Positions 28,198 through 38,459 of a stretch of 64,000 nt of DNA are shown in pieces; position 1 is the first letter of the stretch, and every line of letters begins with the position of its first letter. The stretch is from Prochlorococcus sp. AG-363-N16 (lineage in GTDB: Bacteria > Cyanobacteriota > Cyanobacteriia > PCC-6307 > Cyanobiaceae). Below the pieces are notes generated by a model. That model searched no databases. It was given only the letters and a program-made list of their open reading frames with translations, and was not told the DNA's origin. A program made the translations under genes and the position numbers. The DNA is taken from the NCBI GenBank assembly GCA_003280135.1, contig QCFW01000005.1:41306-105305 (forward strand), written 5' to 3'.

Positions 28198-29184
28198 ATG
28201 TCTCGAATTTACGAAGATAACAGTTTTGCAATAGGGAACACTCCACTAGTGAAACTGAACTCTGTCACCAAAAAAGCTAAAGCCACAGTCCTTGCAAAAA
28301 TTGAAGGCCGCAACCCTGCTTATAGCGTTAAATGTAGGATTGGGGCGAATATGATTTGGGACGCAGAGAAAAAAGGGCTTTTAAATCAAAATAAAACCAT
28401 CATTGAACCAACATCTGGAAATACTGGGATTGCTCTCGCTTTCACAGCTGCTGCAAGAGGCTATAAATTAGTTCTCACAATGCCAGAATCAATGTCTTTA
28501 GAGCGAAGAAGGGTTATGGCAGTTCTTGGTGCTGAACTCATTCTTACTGAAGCAGCAAAAGGCATGCCTGGTGCCATAGCAAAAGCTAAAGAGATTGCAG
28601 AAAGCAACCCAAACAAGTACTTCATGCCTGGTCAGTTCGACAATCCTGCCAATCCAGACATTCATTTCAAAACAACCGGGCCAGAAATTTGGAATGACAG
28701 TGATGGGAACATTGATGTTCTAGTAGCTGGTGTGGGCACTGGGGGAACAATTACGGGAGTATCTAAATATCTAAAACAAGAAAAAGGTAAAGAGATTCTT
28801 TCTGTTGCTGTTGAGCCATCCCATAGTCCAGTCATTACACAAACAATCAATGGGGAAGCTGTCAAACCTGGTCCTCATAAAATTCAAGGGATTGGAGCGG
28901 GTTTTATTCCTAAAAATCTTGACTTGTCGATTGTAGACAGAGTTGAGCAAGTGACTAACGAAGAATCAATAGAGATGGCAACTCGTCTTGCACAAGAAGA
29001 AGGTCTACTTGTTGGGATTTCCTGTGGTGCTGCTGCAACTGCAGCAATCAGACTGGCCGAAAAAGAAGAGTTTGCAGGAAAAACGATAGTAGTCATTTTA
29101 CCGGACTTGGCAGAACGCTATCTCTCATCTGTAATGTTTACAGATGTTCCAACTGGGATCATCGAAGAACCAGCGCAAAGTTAA
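28198..29184 (+). CDS. cysK: Cysteine synthase A (O-acetylserine sulfhydrylase)
   Basis: PLP beta-replacement enzyme making L-cysteine from O-acetylserine and sulfide. Motifs: [24 protein letters not shown] with the PLP lysine (about residue 43), [26 protein letters not shown] phosphate loop and [13 protein letters not shown]. Length 328 aa matches CysK, not the short CysM. It lies 86 bp after the second Cys/Met PLP gene on the same strand, making a sulfur amino-acid block. Convergent with queA (5-bp gap). Confidence 0.95.
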   Translation: MSRIYEDNSFAIGNTPLVKLNSVTKKAKATVLAKIEGRNPAYSVKCRIGANMIWDAEKKGLLNQNKTIIEPTSGNTGIALAFTAAARGYKLVLTMPESMSLERRRVMAVLGAELILTEAAKGMPGAIAKAKEIAESNPNKYFMPGQFDNPANPDIHFKTTGPEIWNDSDGNIDVLVAGVGTGGTITGVSKYLKQEKGKEILSVAVEPSHSPVITQTINGEAVKPGPHKIQGIGAGFIPKNLDLSIVDRVEQVTNEESIEMATRLAQEEGLLVGISCGAAATAAIRLAEKEEFAGKTIVVILPDLAERYLSSVMFTDVPTGIIEEPAQS

Positions 29185-29189
29185 TGAAA

Positions 29190-30308
29190 CTATTTAAATC
29201 TACGAGAAGAAGAAAGCACTAACATTGCATCTCCATAAGAAAAAAATCGATATTTGCGTTCTATAGCTGCTTGATATAAATCTAGTAGTCGTTCCCTACC
29301 AATTAGTGCACTAACAAGTAGTAATAAAGAACTCTTAGGAAGATGAAAATTTGTCAACATACCATCAACAACACCGAACCTGTAGCCTGGTTTAATAACT
29401 AAATCAACATAGCCTGAAAAAGGTTTTAAAATACCCTCCCCAGCAATCATGCAGGCCTCGAGGGTCCTAACAGTTGTTGTACCAATAGCAATAACACGTC
29501 CTCCCCGGGAATGGCACTTTTGTATAGCCTGAATTGTTTCTTGATTAACTTCTGCCCATTCGCTATGCAATTTAATATTTGTCAAGTCCTCTAGTTCTAG
29601 AGGGCGAAAGGTTCCCAAACCAACATGTAATGTTATTTTTACTTGCTCAATTCCTTTCCTTGATAAGTTGTCCAATAATTCATTACTTAAATGCAAGCCT
29701 GCTGTAGGAGCAGCAACTGCTCCTGGGCAGGTAGCAAATGTAGTTTGATACCTTTCAGAATCAAAGGAATCGTGATTTTTAATATATGGAGGTAAGGGTA
29801 CTTCTCCAAAACGTTCAAGTAGCTCTTCGATACTTTCTCTATCAAAAAAATTCGAAGGAAATTGAATTATTCTTCCGCCACTCTGGCTTTCTCTAGCGAC
29901 GACTGTTAATTCTATAGTTTCATGTTCAATGGATTCTAAAATTAATTTATCTCCTGGATGCAATTTTTTAGCTGGTTTTGCAAGGCACAACCATTTACCT
30001 GCTCCTTTTGGTTCCAATAACAACAGTTCTGCAGAACTTCCTTTTGATAATCGAACTTTTAACCTTGCTTTTAATACTCTTGTGTTGTTCATCACTATTA
30101 AGTCTTGGGATCTTAATTCATGCAACAAGTCCCAAACCTTTAAATGCTTTACATGCGATAAATTTTTCTTTTCATAGTTTATAACCATTAAGCGAGAATC
30201 ATGCCTTGGCTCTATAGGCCTTTGCGCTATGAGATTAGTTGGTAACTCATAGTCATAAGAGCTAAGAAGAAGATCTTTTGGATTTGTCAAAGATGAAGCT
30301 TTAATCAA
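29190..30308 (-). CDS. queA: S-adenosylmethionine:tRNA ribosyltransferase-isomerase
   Basis: Transfers and isomerises the ribose of SAM onto 7-aminomethyl-7-deazaguanine in tRNA, the penultimate step of queuosine synthesis. The motifs [17 protein letters not shown] (residues about 26-42), [28 protein letters not shown] and [17 protein letters not shown], and the ending FSYGDAML, are diagnostic. 372 aa. Downstream of pdhC on the same strand with a 30-bp gap. Confidence 0.96.
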   Translation of the reverse strand: MIKASSLTNPKDLLLSSYDYELPTNLIAQRPIEPRHDSRLMVINYEKKNLSHVKHLKVWDLLHELRSQDLIVMNNTRVLKARLKVRLSKGSSAELLLLEPKGAGKWLCLAKPAKKLHPGDKLILESIEHETIELTVVARESQSGGRIIQFPSNFFDRESIEELLERFGEVPLPPYIKNHDSFDSERYQTTFATCPGAVAAPTAGLHLSNELLDNLSRKGIEQVKITLHVGLGTFRPLELEDLTNIKLHSEWAEVNQETIQAIQKCHSRGGRVIAIGTTTVRTLEACMIAGEGILKPFSGYVDLVIKPGYRFGVVDGMLTNFHLPKSSLLLLVSALIGRERLLDLYQAAIERKYRFFSYGDAMLVLSSSRRFK

Positions 30309-30338
30309 AAAATCTAGTCAGAGGTGCGCAGAAAAGAA

Positions 30339-31688
30339 TCAACTCGAAAGACTCTCAGGATTAGTCTCAATCAAATTAGATAAGTCTTTCAAGAAAGCAG
30401 CTCCATCTGCTCCATAAATTACTCTGTGATCTGCCGTAAGATTTACTTGCATTTGACGCTTCACAGCTATTGAACCATCTGCTCCAGCAATTACTTTTGG
30501 CAATGACGCTCCTACGGCCAAAATTGCACCAGTACCAGGAGGAAGAATTGCATCAAAACGATCAACACCATACATTCCCAAATTTGAAAGAGTAAAGGTA
30601 CCTGTAGTGTATTCACTTGGTTGAAGTTGCTTTGATCTAGAACGTTTTACCAAGTCAGCCCATTGGCGAGATAATTCAAACAAATCAGTTTGATCCGTAT
30701 TTTGAAGAACAGGTGTAATCAATCCTCCCTCTTCCATGGCTACAGCAATAGCAACATTAATTTGATCTGGATAAATCATTCCTGCACTAGTAAACGCAGC
30801 ATTTAATTGAGGGTGCCTAGCAAGAGTCTTGCCAACTGCTTTTGCTAAAAGGGCAGTCATTGTAACTCCTTTAGGCTTTACTTCCTTATAAAAACTATCA
30901 AGTTTATCAGTAATAATTGAATATCCAACTCGAAAACAAGGGAACGACAAACTCTCCTCCATGTTTCTATTTACGGCCTGTTGAAGAGTATTGAAAGGGA
31001 CTTTTTCACCTGGCGACCCAAAACTTTTTCCTTTAGGAACCTCTGAGGAAACAGTCTTCTTAGATATCCTAGGATTACTTTCAGTGACGGTAAATGATGC
31101 TGGAGCATCACTTTCAGCTATCCATGGGACAGAAATAGGTTGGCCATTCGCTTTGTAAACATCCTCTGATTGGATACGGCCATGAGGTCCAGTTCCACGA
31201 ACTGTAGAGAGATCAACTCCAATTTGAGATGCAAGTTTTTTTGCTCTTGGAGTCGCAACAATTCGGCCATGATTGACAACAACAGGGACAGCTCTAGTCT
31301 CTTCCTTTGTTTTATTAATGGATGCTTGAGGAGCAGATTCCTTCTTAAGTGACTTTTCTTGAACAGAGGTAGTATTCCTGGGTTCGTCACTAACCGCAGG
31401 AGAAGTTTTCGGGGGATTTTTTGACTGAACTGCTGCTATCTCCTCTTCTGTTTCCACTATTAAACCTATTGTTTCTCCAACAGGAGCAGAACTTCCCGCT
31501 GGCATTAATACAGCAGCAAGGAAGCCTTCTTGGAAAGATTCAACATCCATATCAGCCTTATCAGATTCCACGACAAGAACAGATTCTCCTCGTTCGACCT
31601 TGTCACCTGGCTTTTTAAGCCATTCAACTATCTTCCCCTCAGTCATCGTTGAACTCAGAGCGGGCATAAATATGTCGGAAGTGGCCAA
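30339..31688 (-). CDS. pdhC: Pyruvate dehydrogenase E2 (dihydrolipoamide acetyltransferase)
   Basis: Core of the pyruvate dehydrogenase complex. The N-terminal lipoyl domain has LVVESDKADMDVESF with the lipoylated lysine (about residue 45). A Pro/Ser/Glu/Lys-rich linker follows, then the peripheral subunit-binding domain ATPRAKKLASQIGVDLSTVRGTGPHGRI (about 140-167). The catalytic domain ends in LTADHRVIYGADGAAFLKDL, which holds the active-site His (DHRVxxG). One lipoyl domain, as in other cyanobacteria and plastids. lipB, which supplies the octanoyl precursor of the cofactor, is 2.6 kb upstream on the same strand. Confidence 0.94.
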   Translation of the reverse strand: MATSDIFMPALSSTMTEGKIVEWLKKPGDKVERGESVLVVESDKADMDVESFQEGFLAAVLMPAGSSAPVGETIGLIVETEEEIAAVQSKNPPKTSPAVSDEPRNTTSVQEKSLKKESAPQASINKTKEETRAVPVVVNHGRIVATPRAKKLASQIGVDLSTVRGTGPHGRIQSEDVYKANGQPISVPWIAESDAPASFTVTESNPRISKKTVSSEVPKGKSFGSPGEKVPFNTLQQAVNRNMEESLSFPCFRVGYSIITDKLDSFYKEVKPKGVTMTALLAKAVGKTLARHPQLNAAFTSAGMIYPDQINVAIAVAMEEGGLITPVLQNTDQTDLFELSRQWADLVKRSRSKQLQPSEYTTGTFTLSNLGMYGVDRFDAILPPGTGAILAVGASLPKVIAGADGSIAVKRQMQVNLTADHRVIYGADGAAFLKDLSNLIETNPESLSS

Positions 31689-31758
31689 GACCTTTCCCCT
31701 TAAATCACTATTTATCTAATTTTAGATACGAAATGCGTCAAGCAACCAAATTCAGTAA

Positions 31759-32202
31759 TTAGTTCTGATCTATCGATTTAATAATTCCATCCTTAACAAG
31801 AACGGAAACCTGCATTTTTTCAATCAAATTATCGCCCACTTTTATGTCACAAAAACTTTCCATTTGACCTTGTTCCACAATCTGATCCATTTCTAGTTCT
31901 CGAATTTGTGATTGCTGTTGGAGCAAATTCCTTTTTTGTTCTTCTATCTCTGCTCTTTTTCCTGCGACCTGTTGTTGAACTTGCGAAACTTGTTCTTGAA
32001 CTCGTGGGTCTAATGGATTAGAACTCTGACTTCTTATCCCATCAACAACTTGTTGCCCCTCTTGTTCTAGTTGTCCAAGTTGTGTATCTGCATTTGCAAT
32101 TGCACTACTTAACTCTTTTTCTGCCTCTTCTTTCCAAGCAGGTGTAACAACAGCTCTGATATTGATCGAGCGCTTAATAGAAATGGTAGTTTCTTCAGAC
32201 AT
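31759..32202 (-). CDS. YlqD-family protein, coiled-coil rich
   Basis: 147 aa when started at MSEETTISIKR (32202); an in-frame ATG at 32253 gives an unconserved extension. The N-terminus ISIKRSINIRAVVTPAWKEEAEKEL and the Gln-rich central coiled coil (residues about 28-115, many Q/E/L) fit the YlqD family of unknown function, common in cyanobacteria and Firmicutes. The end, EGQVxxFCDIKVGDNLIEKMQ-like, is a small beta domain. Lies between pdhC and the acyl-activating enzyme gene, all minus strand. Confidence 0.75.
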   Translation of the reverse strand: MSEETTISIKRSINIRAVVTPAWKEEAEKELSSAIANADTQLGQLEQEGQQVVDGIRSQSSNPLDPRVQEQVSQVQQQVAGKRAEIEEQKRNLLQQQSQIRELEMDQIVEQGQMESFCDIKVGDNLIEKMQVSVLVKDGIIKSIDQN

Positions 32203-32277
32203 AAAAAATTTTTCATCAGCGCCAAGGATCTCAACGAATGTGCAATAGGTCAACCAAGTTTTATAAGCAAGTCAAAA

Positions 32278-34239
32278 TTAACTATTAAAAATTTCTTTTA
32301 CATGTTCACTATCTCTTTGAATAATTTCCTTTCTCTTTTGCTTTAGAGTTTGAGTGAGCAAACCATTTTCTATAGAAAATGGTTGCACTAAAGCTAACCC
32401 TCCTATTCTTTCATCTGATCGAGCCCCTGCTCTCTTTGATAAAAGTAAATTAATTTCTTGTTTTAAATAATTTCTTAAGTCTTTGTTTGTAGATAAAAGT
32501 TCAAAGTCTTCCAGAATAAAAACGCCCCTATCCTTAGCCCATGAAATCAGCAAAGAAACATTAGGGACTACTAAAGCACCTAATTTTTTTTCATCTTGTC
32601 CTATAAGCATAATTTGCTCAATAATAGGACTAGAAACCAAAAACTCTTCCAAAGGACCAGGCTCTATATTTTCTCCATTGCTCAAAACAATCGTATCTTT
32701 AGCTCTCCCTGTAAGAACCAAGGAGCCATCAAAAAGCAACATTCCTAAGTCTCCCGTATTCAACCAGCCCTCCGAATCAAGAACTTTTATAGTTTCATCA
32801 GGTTTCCCAAGGTACCCCTTCATAACTTGAGGCCCTTTTACAAAAACCAAGCCCTGTTCCATAAAATTCAATAATTTACCAGTATCAGGATCAACAATCT
32901 TAAATTCAGTCCCAGGGAGAGGAGAACCTGCACTTCCGCGAATGTTTCTCCAGGGTCTTCTGCAACTGACAACCGGACTTGTTTCAGTCAAACCATAACC
33001 TACTAACAATTCTATCCCAACCGTCTCAAAAAACTCGTCCACATGAGGTGCAATAGCTCCTCCTCCATTGATTGGGAAACGCAACCTACCTCCACAAAGT
33101 TGACGAACTACTTTTTTCCATAAAAAGAGCGTTGACAACATATGTAAAGGGAAGCGAGTCCCAACTTCTAACAATGCTGAAAATCTTTGCAAGAAATTCT
33201 TATTGACCAACATTAGATTTCTCGTCCTTCTTAAAGCATGCTTATATGATTTGCTATTAGCAAAAGCAAATTCCAGCAATCTTTTCCTAGATCTTGGCAA
33301 TTGCTTTATTGCATCATCAAAACCTAGCTTTACTGCTTCCCATAGACGAGGAACAGTAGCCATTACAATAGGTCTAACCTTTTGAAGATCTTGCTTTAGA
33401 TTCTTAATTGTAGTGTAAGTTTGTGTACAACCACATGAAAAGAAATAATATTCTGCGCTTCTTTCATAAGAATGCCATATTGGTAAAACACTTAAAAAAG
33501 GGGAGCCTGGTAGAGGGTTTGCAATGCATGCTAAAGCCCTGATTTGATGCAATAAATTGGAATGTGTTAGAGGTACACCTTTAGGCTTACCAGTTGTGCC
33601 CGATGTGTACAAAATCGTAGCTATTGGTAAAGGCGATTGCGTGGTAGTTATATTAGTAAAATTATCTAATTTTTTAGTTTCTTTTCTACTTAATAAAAAG
33701 TCTTCCCATCCAAGAAGGCTTTCTAAAGGCTTTCCTTCAAGCTGTAAAACAAATTTAAATTGTTTTTTTTGTGAATCATTTATCCCTAACGAGTCCCACA
33801 ACTTTGCATTCTGAACAATTATTCCTACAGCCTTACTATCTTCGAGAATATATCTAAGCTCATCTATTGGTGCCAAGGCACCTCTTACTGCATTCGCAGC
33901 CCCTATCCTCATTAAACTTTGATCAACTATCAACCATCTAGGACTATTCTCTGAAAAAAGAGCTATCACATCACCATTTTGCACTCCTAAAGACCGAAAG
34001 GATTCCGCAGCTAAAGATATTTTGTCGGCTAATTCTGCATAGGTAAATCTCTCTGCAGGCAAAGAATGGGGTGCATCTACAGCTAGAACTGAGCCATTGT
34101 TTTGTTTAAGCCATGGCCATATTTGATCTACCCTATTTATTGAATTAAGGTAAGTGCGTTTATTTAATACAGTTTTTTCTCTTTTATCAGGTCGCCACAC
34201 AGACTTAGCAATCGCACCTAGTTTTTTGGACATGATCAA
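32278..34239 (-). CDS. aas: Long-chain acyl-ACP / acyl-CoA synthetase (AMP-forming)
   Basis: ANL-superfamily adenylating enzyme of the FadD/Aas type that activates free fatty acids, in cyanobacteria mainly onto acyl carrier protein to recycle lipids. ILYTSGTTGKPKGVPLTHSN is the AMP-binding P-loop (about residues 210-229). The motifs LVGYGLTETSPVVSCRRP and GWLNTGDLG follow, then LTGRAKDTIVLSNGENIEP. 653 aa is the cyanobacterial length. It begins ATGATCATG, so either ATG is possible. Substrate class is inferred from family. Confidence 0.88.
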   Translation of the reverse strand: MIMSKKLGAIAKSVWRPDKREKTVLNKRTYLNSINRVDQIWPWLKQNNGSVLAVDAPHSLPAERFTYAELADKISLAAESFRSLGVQNGDVIALFSENSPRWLIVDQSLMRIGAANAVRGALAPIDELRYILEDSKAVGIIVQNAKLWDSLGINDSQKKQFKFVLQLEGKPLESLLGWEDFLLSRKETKKLDNFTNITTTQSPLPIATILYTSGTTGKPKGVPLTHSNLLHQIRALACIANPLPGSPFLSVLPIWHSYERSAEYYFFSCGCTQTYTTIKNLKQDLQKVRPIVMATVPRLWEAVKLGFDDAIKQLPRSRKRLLEFAFANSKSYKHALRRTRNLMLVNKNFLQRFSALLEVGTRFPLHMLSTLFLWKKVVRQLCGGRLRFPINGGGAIAPHVDEFFETVGIELLVGYGLTETSPVVSCRRPWRNIRGSAGSPLPGTEFKIVDPDTGKLLNFMEQGLVFVKGPQVMKGYLGKPDETIKVLDSEGWLNTGDLGMLLFDGSLVLTGRAKDTIVLSNGENIEPGPLEEFLVSSPIIEQIMLIGQDEKKLGALVVPNVSLLISWAKDRGVFILEDFELLSTNKDLRNYLKQEINLLLSKRAGARSDERIGGLALVQPFSIENGLLTQTLKQKRKEIIQRDSEHVKEIFNS

Positions 34240-34319
34240 TCGATAATTTCTGGTTATATAATTTTTTCACAAAAAGTCTTTAGCAAACCTAATTTAAAAA
34301 ATCATTGGTATTTATCTAA

Positions 34320-34985
34320 TTACAAAGCAAAGTACTTAATTAAAGTTTTTTTCATCAAAGGTTGTACTTCTTTCATCTTTAATCCTGGAATCCATGCACT
34401 GAGTTTGCCGACCTTATAACCTTCCAATCCACAAGGAATTATCTGGTCATATCCAGACATATCACAATCAACATTCAAGGCGAATCCATGTTGAGTTATC
34501 CATCTTTTGCAACTAATGCCAATTGAAGCAACCTTCAAATCATCAATCCAGATACCTGTCATGCCTGGACGTCTTTCTCCTTGGAGGCCCAAAAGATTAA
34601 TGACTTCTATAAGCACGTGCTCTAATTGACGCAAATACCAATTCAAGTCTTTTTTATAACGATGGAGATTAATAACTAAATAGGAAACAAGTTGACCTGG
34701 TAAATGATGGGTGACCTCACCACCTCTATCAATTCGAAACAAGTCATATGGTGATTTGTCCTGATGAAACAATAAATTGTTTTCTGAAGCTCCTCTTCCT
34801 AAGGTGTAGCATTTATGGTGTTGAAGTAACCAAATTGCCTGTTGAGCATCAGGTTCTCTTAGCAATCTCTCTTGCCATTTCCTTTGCAAATCCCACGCAT
34901 CTTTAAACCCTATTAATTCAGATGGTTCAAAAATCAATACAGAAGAACCTTCTTCTGATAAATATTTTATATCTAACTCATCCAT
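34320..34985 (-). CDS. lipB: Octanoyl-[ACP]:protein N-octanoyltransferase
   Basis: Transfers octanoyl from ACP to lipoyl domains, the first step of lipoate synthesis. The BPL/LplA/LipB domain covers the protein: HHKCYTLGRGASENNLLF, RIDRGGEVTHHLPGQLVSYLVINL (about residues 83-106), GERRPGMTGIWIDDLKVASIGISCKRWITQHGFALNV with the Lys of the active-site dyad (K in the ASIGIS/C-R-W region), and IIPCGLEGYKVG containing the catalytic Cys. 221 aa. Divergent from hpf with 26 bp between starts. Confidence 0.94.
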   Translation of the reverse strand: MDELDIKYLSEEGSSVLIFEPSELIGFKDAWDLQRKWQERLLREPDAQQAIWLLQHHKCYTLGRGASENNLLFHQDKSPYDLFRIDRGGEVTHHLPGQLVSYLVINLHRYKKDLNWYLRQLEHVLIEVINLLGLQGERRPGMTGIWIDDLKVASIGISCKRWITQHGFALNVDCDMSGYDQIIPCGLEGYKVGKLSAWIPGLKMKEVQPLMKKTLIKYFAL

Positions 34986-35011
34986 AAAAATACTCGATCA
35001 GGAGTGAACAC

Positions 35012-35608
35012 ATGAAATTGCTGATACATGGTAGAAATCTTGAACTAACACCAGCTCTAAGGGAATACACCCAATCAAAACTTGAAAAAGCTATTGAACA
35101 CTTCGAAGAAATGGTCAAAGAAGCTGATGTACATTTATCTGTTGCAAAAAACCCAAGTGTCCCGCAGCAAACTGCAGAAGTCACTGTCTTCGCAAATGGA
35201 ACAATAATTCGTGCACAAGAAAGAAGTCAAAACCTCTATGCAAGTATTGATTTGGTGGCAAACAAATTATGCCGTCAATTACGGAAATTTAAAGAGCGTC
35301 AAAAAGATCATCATCACAGTCATGGGCATAGCGCTTCACCCACTCAATCAACTGAATCTGTTTTAGATGAAACAACCATTAAAGGATCTCTTCTTGAGGG
35401 GAAAAAAGCTAACCTCCCTAATCCAGGAGTGCGACGAAAGTATTTTTCAATGTCACCCATGACTATGGAAGAAGCTAAACAACAGCTTGATCTGATAGAT
35501 CATGACTTTTATTTATTTAGAGATAGCGAAAGCAAAGATTTACAAGTTATCTATAAAAGAAATCATGGAGGATATGGAATTATTCAAGCTAAACAAGAAG
35601 AAGAATGA
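35012..35608 (+). CDS. hpf: Ribosome hibernation-promoting factor, long form (HPF/LrtA)
   Basis: Stress and darkness protein that dimerises 70S ribosomes. The N-terminal S30AE domain (residues 1-100: KLLIHGRNLELTPALREYTQSKLEKAIEHFEE...) and the C-terminal dimerisation domain (about 140-198: RRKYFSMSPMTMEEAKQQLDLIDHDFYLFRD ... GGYGII) are both present. A His-rich linker (DHHHSHGHS) sits between. In cyanobacteria the homologue LrtA is light-repressed. ATG at 35012 with a GGAG-type ribosome site upstream. First gene of a run hpf-deoC-recO with overlaps or gaps of less than 10 bp. Confidence 0.95.
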   Translation: MKLLIHGRNLELTPALREYTQSKLEKAIEHFEEMVKEADVHLSVAKNPSVPQQTAEVTVFANGTIIRAQERSQNLYASIDLVANKLCRQLRKFKERQKDHHHSHGHSASPTQSTESVLDETTIKGSLLEGKKANLPNPGVRRKYFSMSPMTMEEAKQQLDLIDHDFYLFRDSESKDLQVIYKRNHGGYGIIQAKQEEE

Positions 35609-35614
35609 ATCCAT

Positions 35615-36298
35615 ATGGGAAAAGAACCCTATACCTCGAAAATAACTGATCTTGCACAGCATTTACATCAAGCAGTTCTTGACCCACATATCAATCAGGA
35701 AGAGCTAAATGCAATATTTGATGCCTCCAACTATTTAAATTTTTCAGGTCTTTGTACCAATCTAATTCGTATTCCTCTTGCTCGAAAAAGACTAGGTAAA
35801 TCCTCAAGAACAAAACTTATAGCTGTTATTGGTTTCCCTTTTGGAGACATCCCAAATCATTTCAAGCAAGCTCAAGCAGAATGGGCTGCGGAACAAGGTG
35901 CCGACGAACTTGATATAGTTCCCAATTTCTTAGAGCTTTACAAAGGCAATATCGATGTCCTAGCAGAGGAACTTTCTACAATTTGCGAAATGGGCCTCCC
36001 TACAAGAGCAATTATTGATGTAACACGTTTAAACGATTTAAACCTTCGGCTAATAGTGGAAGCATCTATTGATGCTGGCGTCCAAGGGATTCAAACAGGC
36101 AATGGTTTTGGTGCAAAGATTACTCCTGAAAAAATTCAAGAACTAGTCCCAATAGTAAAAGGCAGGTGTTCTATTAAAGCTGTTGGAGGCATCAAAAACT
36201 TATTAGATGCATTAGATCTAATTCAAGCAGGGTCTTCAGCAATAGGAACTTCTATAGGGCCTGAATTAATGAAAGAGTTCCGAAAAAAAAATAAATGA
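35615..36298 (+). CDS. deoC: Deoxyribose-phosphate aldolase
   Basis: Class I aldolase splitting 2-deoxyribose-5-phosphate to acetaldehyde and glyceraldehyde-3-phosphate in nucleoside salvage. The TIM barrel shows AVIGFPFGDI (about 69-78), GADELDIVPNF, RAIIDVTRLND and SIKAVGGIKNLLDAL with the Schiff-base lysine. AIGTS is near the C-terminus. 227 aa. Its TGA overlaps the recO start by four bases (ATGA). Confidence 0.93.
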   Translation: MGKEPYTSKITDLAQHLHQAVLDPHINQEELNAIFDASNYLNFSGLCTNLIRIPLARKRLGKSSRTKLIAVIGFPFGDIPNHFKQAQAEWAAEQGADELDIVPNFLELYKGNIDVLAEELSTICEMGLPTRAIIDVTRLNDLNLRLIVEASIDAGVQGIQTGNGFGAKITPEKIQELVPIVKGRCSIKAVGGIKNLLDALDLIQAGSSAIGTSIGPELMKEFRKKNK

Positions 36299-37080
36299 AC
36301 GGAGAACAAAAGATTAAAGGTCTATCACTAAAAGTAGGTCCATTAGGCGAGAATGATCGGCTATTGACACTGCTTAGCGCTAACGAAGGAATCCTAAGAG
36401 TTGCTGTACCAGGAGCAAGGCGGCCGAAAAGTAGACTTGCTGCTGCTGCTGCGTTAACTCTCTTAGAGGTACAAATTAGTGGGAAAAGTAGCTTAAAACG
36501 AATACAGCAAATGAAAGTTATAAAAAGCTTTAGTAGGTTAGGAGAAAGAATTGAATCACTTGCTGCTGCTCAAGTAATAGCTGAGCTATGTTTAACATTA
36601 GTAGGAACAAATGATCCTCAGCCTAAAATCCTAGAGGCAGTTTTATTACATTTAGATCGATTACAAGAAAGCAACATCGATCCATTGAAAATACTAGGCA
36701 ACTGTCTTCAAGCATGCGTCCATCTCCTTGCACTGGGAGGTTATAGCATCCCATTTGATACATGCTTTCAAACTGGAGAGAAGATTAATCCTCCTATTGG
36801 TAATTGGGATTGGAAATGCACTTTTATTCCATCGGAAGGTTTCGCAATAGGGTTGATACCTAATTCAAAAATTCAACTAAATGCTTCGGAGATAGCTTTA
36901 CTACAACGATTAATCAGACCAAACTTACCCGTCAATAAAAAAGGCTATATAATGGGTCCAATAGATGTGTGGCTCAAAATATTAGTAATCATTGATGAAT
37001 GGATAGAAAATCACATACAAAAAAGTCTTTCTTCTTTGAAAATCTTAAGAGTCACATATGAAAAAGATATCAATCTTTAA
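36295..37080 (+). CDS. recO: DNA repair protein RecO
   Basis: Recombination mediator that loads RecA with RecR on SSB-coated gaps. The N-terminal OB fold (KGLSLKVGPLGENDRLLTLLSANEGILRVAVPGARRPKS, residues 8-46) is clear. The helical domain follows (LCLTLVGTNDPQPKILEAVLLHLDRL). The C-terminus is diverged and the zinc-finger cysteines of many RecO proteins are missing (only isolated Cys). 261 aa. Overlaps deoC. Confidence 0.92.
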   Translation: MNGEQKIKGLSLKVGPLGENDRLLTLLSANEGILRVAVPGARRPKSRLAAAAALTLLEVQISGKSSLKRIQQMKVIKSFSRLGERIESLAAAQVIAELCLTLVGTNDPQPKILEAVLLHLDRLQESNIDPLKILGNCLQACVHLLALGGYSIPFDTCFQTGEKINPPIGNWDWKCTFIPSEGFAIGLIPNSKIQLNASEIALLQRLIRPNLPVNKKGYIMGPIDVWLKILVIIDEWIENHIQKSLSSLKILRVTYEKDINL

Positions 37081-37123
37081 ATCTAAGAATATTAATTGGT
37101 TTAACTGACTTAATAACAAAACA

Positions 37124-38419
37124 TTGAAAGAACACAATTTAAAAAAAAATAAGTCAAGTCCCATCAAGAAAATCTTAACTAATAATGGTTTTCGTAATCT
37201 TTGGTATGCACAGATATTTTCTCAATTAGCTGATAAGTTTTTTATTGTTTTAGCTGTTTATTTAATATCCAATAATTGGTCAAATAATATTTTGATAGGT
37301 TCAGTTAAAGAAGCTAAAATTATTACTCTATTAGCTACAGGCATATATATAGCTAATAGCATACCTGCAATATTATTTGGGGCTTTTGCTGGCATTGCAT
37401 CTGATAGGTTGTCAAAAGTAAAAGTGATGATATTATCTAATTCCTTAAGGGGGGGTTTTGCATTATTAATACCACTATGCTTAATCAAATTTAAAGTTTT
37501 ATATGGATTGCCATCAGGTTATTGGCTCTTGATTTTTATCACATTTATCAATTCTTTTCTCACTCAATTTTTTACACCTGCTGAGCAATCTTCAATACCA
37601 TTAGTATTAGGGAAAGAAAACTTAATGGCAGCAAACTCTCTCTACCAAGCAACTACAATGGGAGCAACTATATTTGGCTTTGCATTAGGCGAACCCTTGA
37701 TAAGAGGTATACGTTTTATTTTTGAGAAATCTAGTATGAATGGTGGAGAATTTATACTTCTTCCTCTATGTTACTTAGGTGCATCCATTGCACTTATTAA
37801 TATTAATATAATCGAGGAAAATAAAGTAAAAAGAAAACAAACTATATGGAAAGATATTAAATCAAGTATAGATATACTTAAAAGAATAAAGATTGTTCGT
37901 AAAGCGATTATCCAACTAATAACAATCTACTCATTGATGGCAGCTTTGTATGCATTAACAATTACGCTTGCTGCCTCAATTCCAGAATTAGGTCCTACAA
38001 AGTTTGGTGTACTTTTAGGCATTAGTGGCTTTGGAATTGCAGCTGGGGCCTTTTTTCTTGCTCAAAAGGACCATTTAACCAGCAAAAGAAAGCTATCTGC
38101 TATTGGGTTCATGTTAATCACCTTATCCCTGCTTTTAATAGGCCAAGTTCAAGGATTATTAATGCCAGTACTTTGCTGTTGTTTTCTGCTTGGAATTGGA
38201 GCAGCTTTCGTTGCCATTCCGGCTCAAACAATAGTGCAAGAAAAGACACCAGAACATGAACTAGGCAAGGTTTTTGGCCTTCAAAATAATCTTATAAATA
38301 TTTCTCTAAGTATTCCTCTTGTTTTTGCAGGTGTTCTAGTTAGCCAATTTGGAATAATTCCTGTTTTATGGTGCTTAGCCGCTTTAACTTTATTTGGAGC
38401 AATTTCCAAAAATCCTTAA
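37124..38419 (+). CDS. MFS transporter (12-helix), substrate unknown
   Basis: 431-aa major facilitator with about 12 hydrophobic segments. NGFRNLWYAQIFSQLADKFF opens the protein and AGIASDRLSKVKVMILSN is the loop 2-3 signature (GxxxDRxxRR-like). SFLTQFFTPAEQSSIPLV and VAIPAQTIVQEKTPEHELGKVFGLQN are in the second half. This MFS subgroup includes drug exporters and the LplT lysophospholipid carrier; proximity to the acyl-ACP synthetase is suggestive but not proof. Starts with TTG at 37124; there is no nearby ATG upstream. Lies 43 bp after recO. Confidence 0.85.
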   Translation: MKEHNLKKNKSSPIKKILTNNGFRNLWYAQIFSQLADKFFIVLAVYLISNNWSNNILIGSVKEAKIITLLATGIYIANSIPAILFGAFAGIASDRLSKVKVMILSNSLRGGFALLIPLCLIKFKVLYGLPSGYWLLIFITFINSFLTQFFTPAEQSSIPLVLGKENLMAANSLYQATTMGATIFGFALGEPLIRGIRFIFEKSSMNGGEFILLPLCYLGASIALININIIEENKVKRKQTIWKDIKSSIDILKRIKIVRKAIIQLITIYSLMAALYALTITLAASIPELGPTKFGVLLGISGFGIAAGAFFLAQKDHLTSKRKLSAIGFMLITLSLLLIGQVQGLLMPVLCCCFLLGIGAAFVAIPAQTIVQEKTPEHELGKVFGLQNNLINISLSIPLVFAGVLVSQFGIIPVLWCLAALTLFGAISKNP

Positions 38420-38459
38420 TTTCAAGTGCTAGCTTGCTAGAAACATATGCTTTTTAAGG

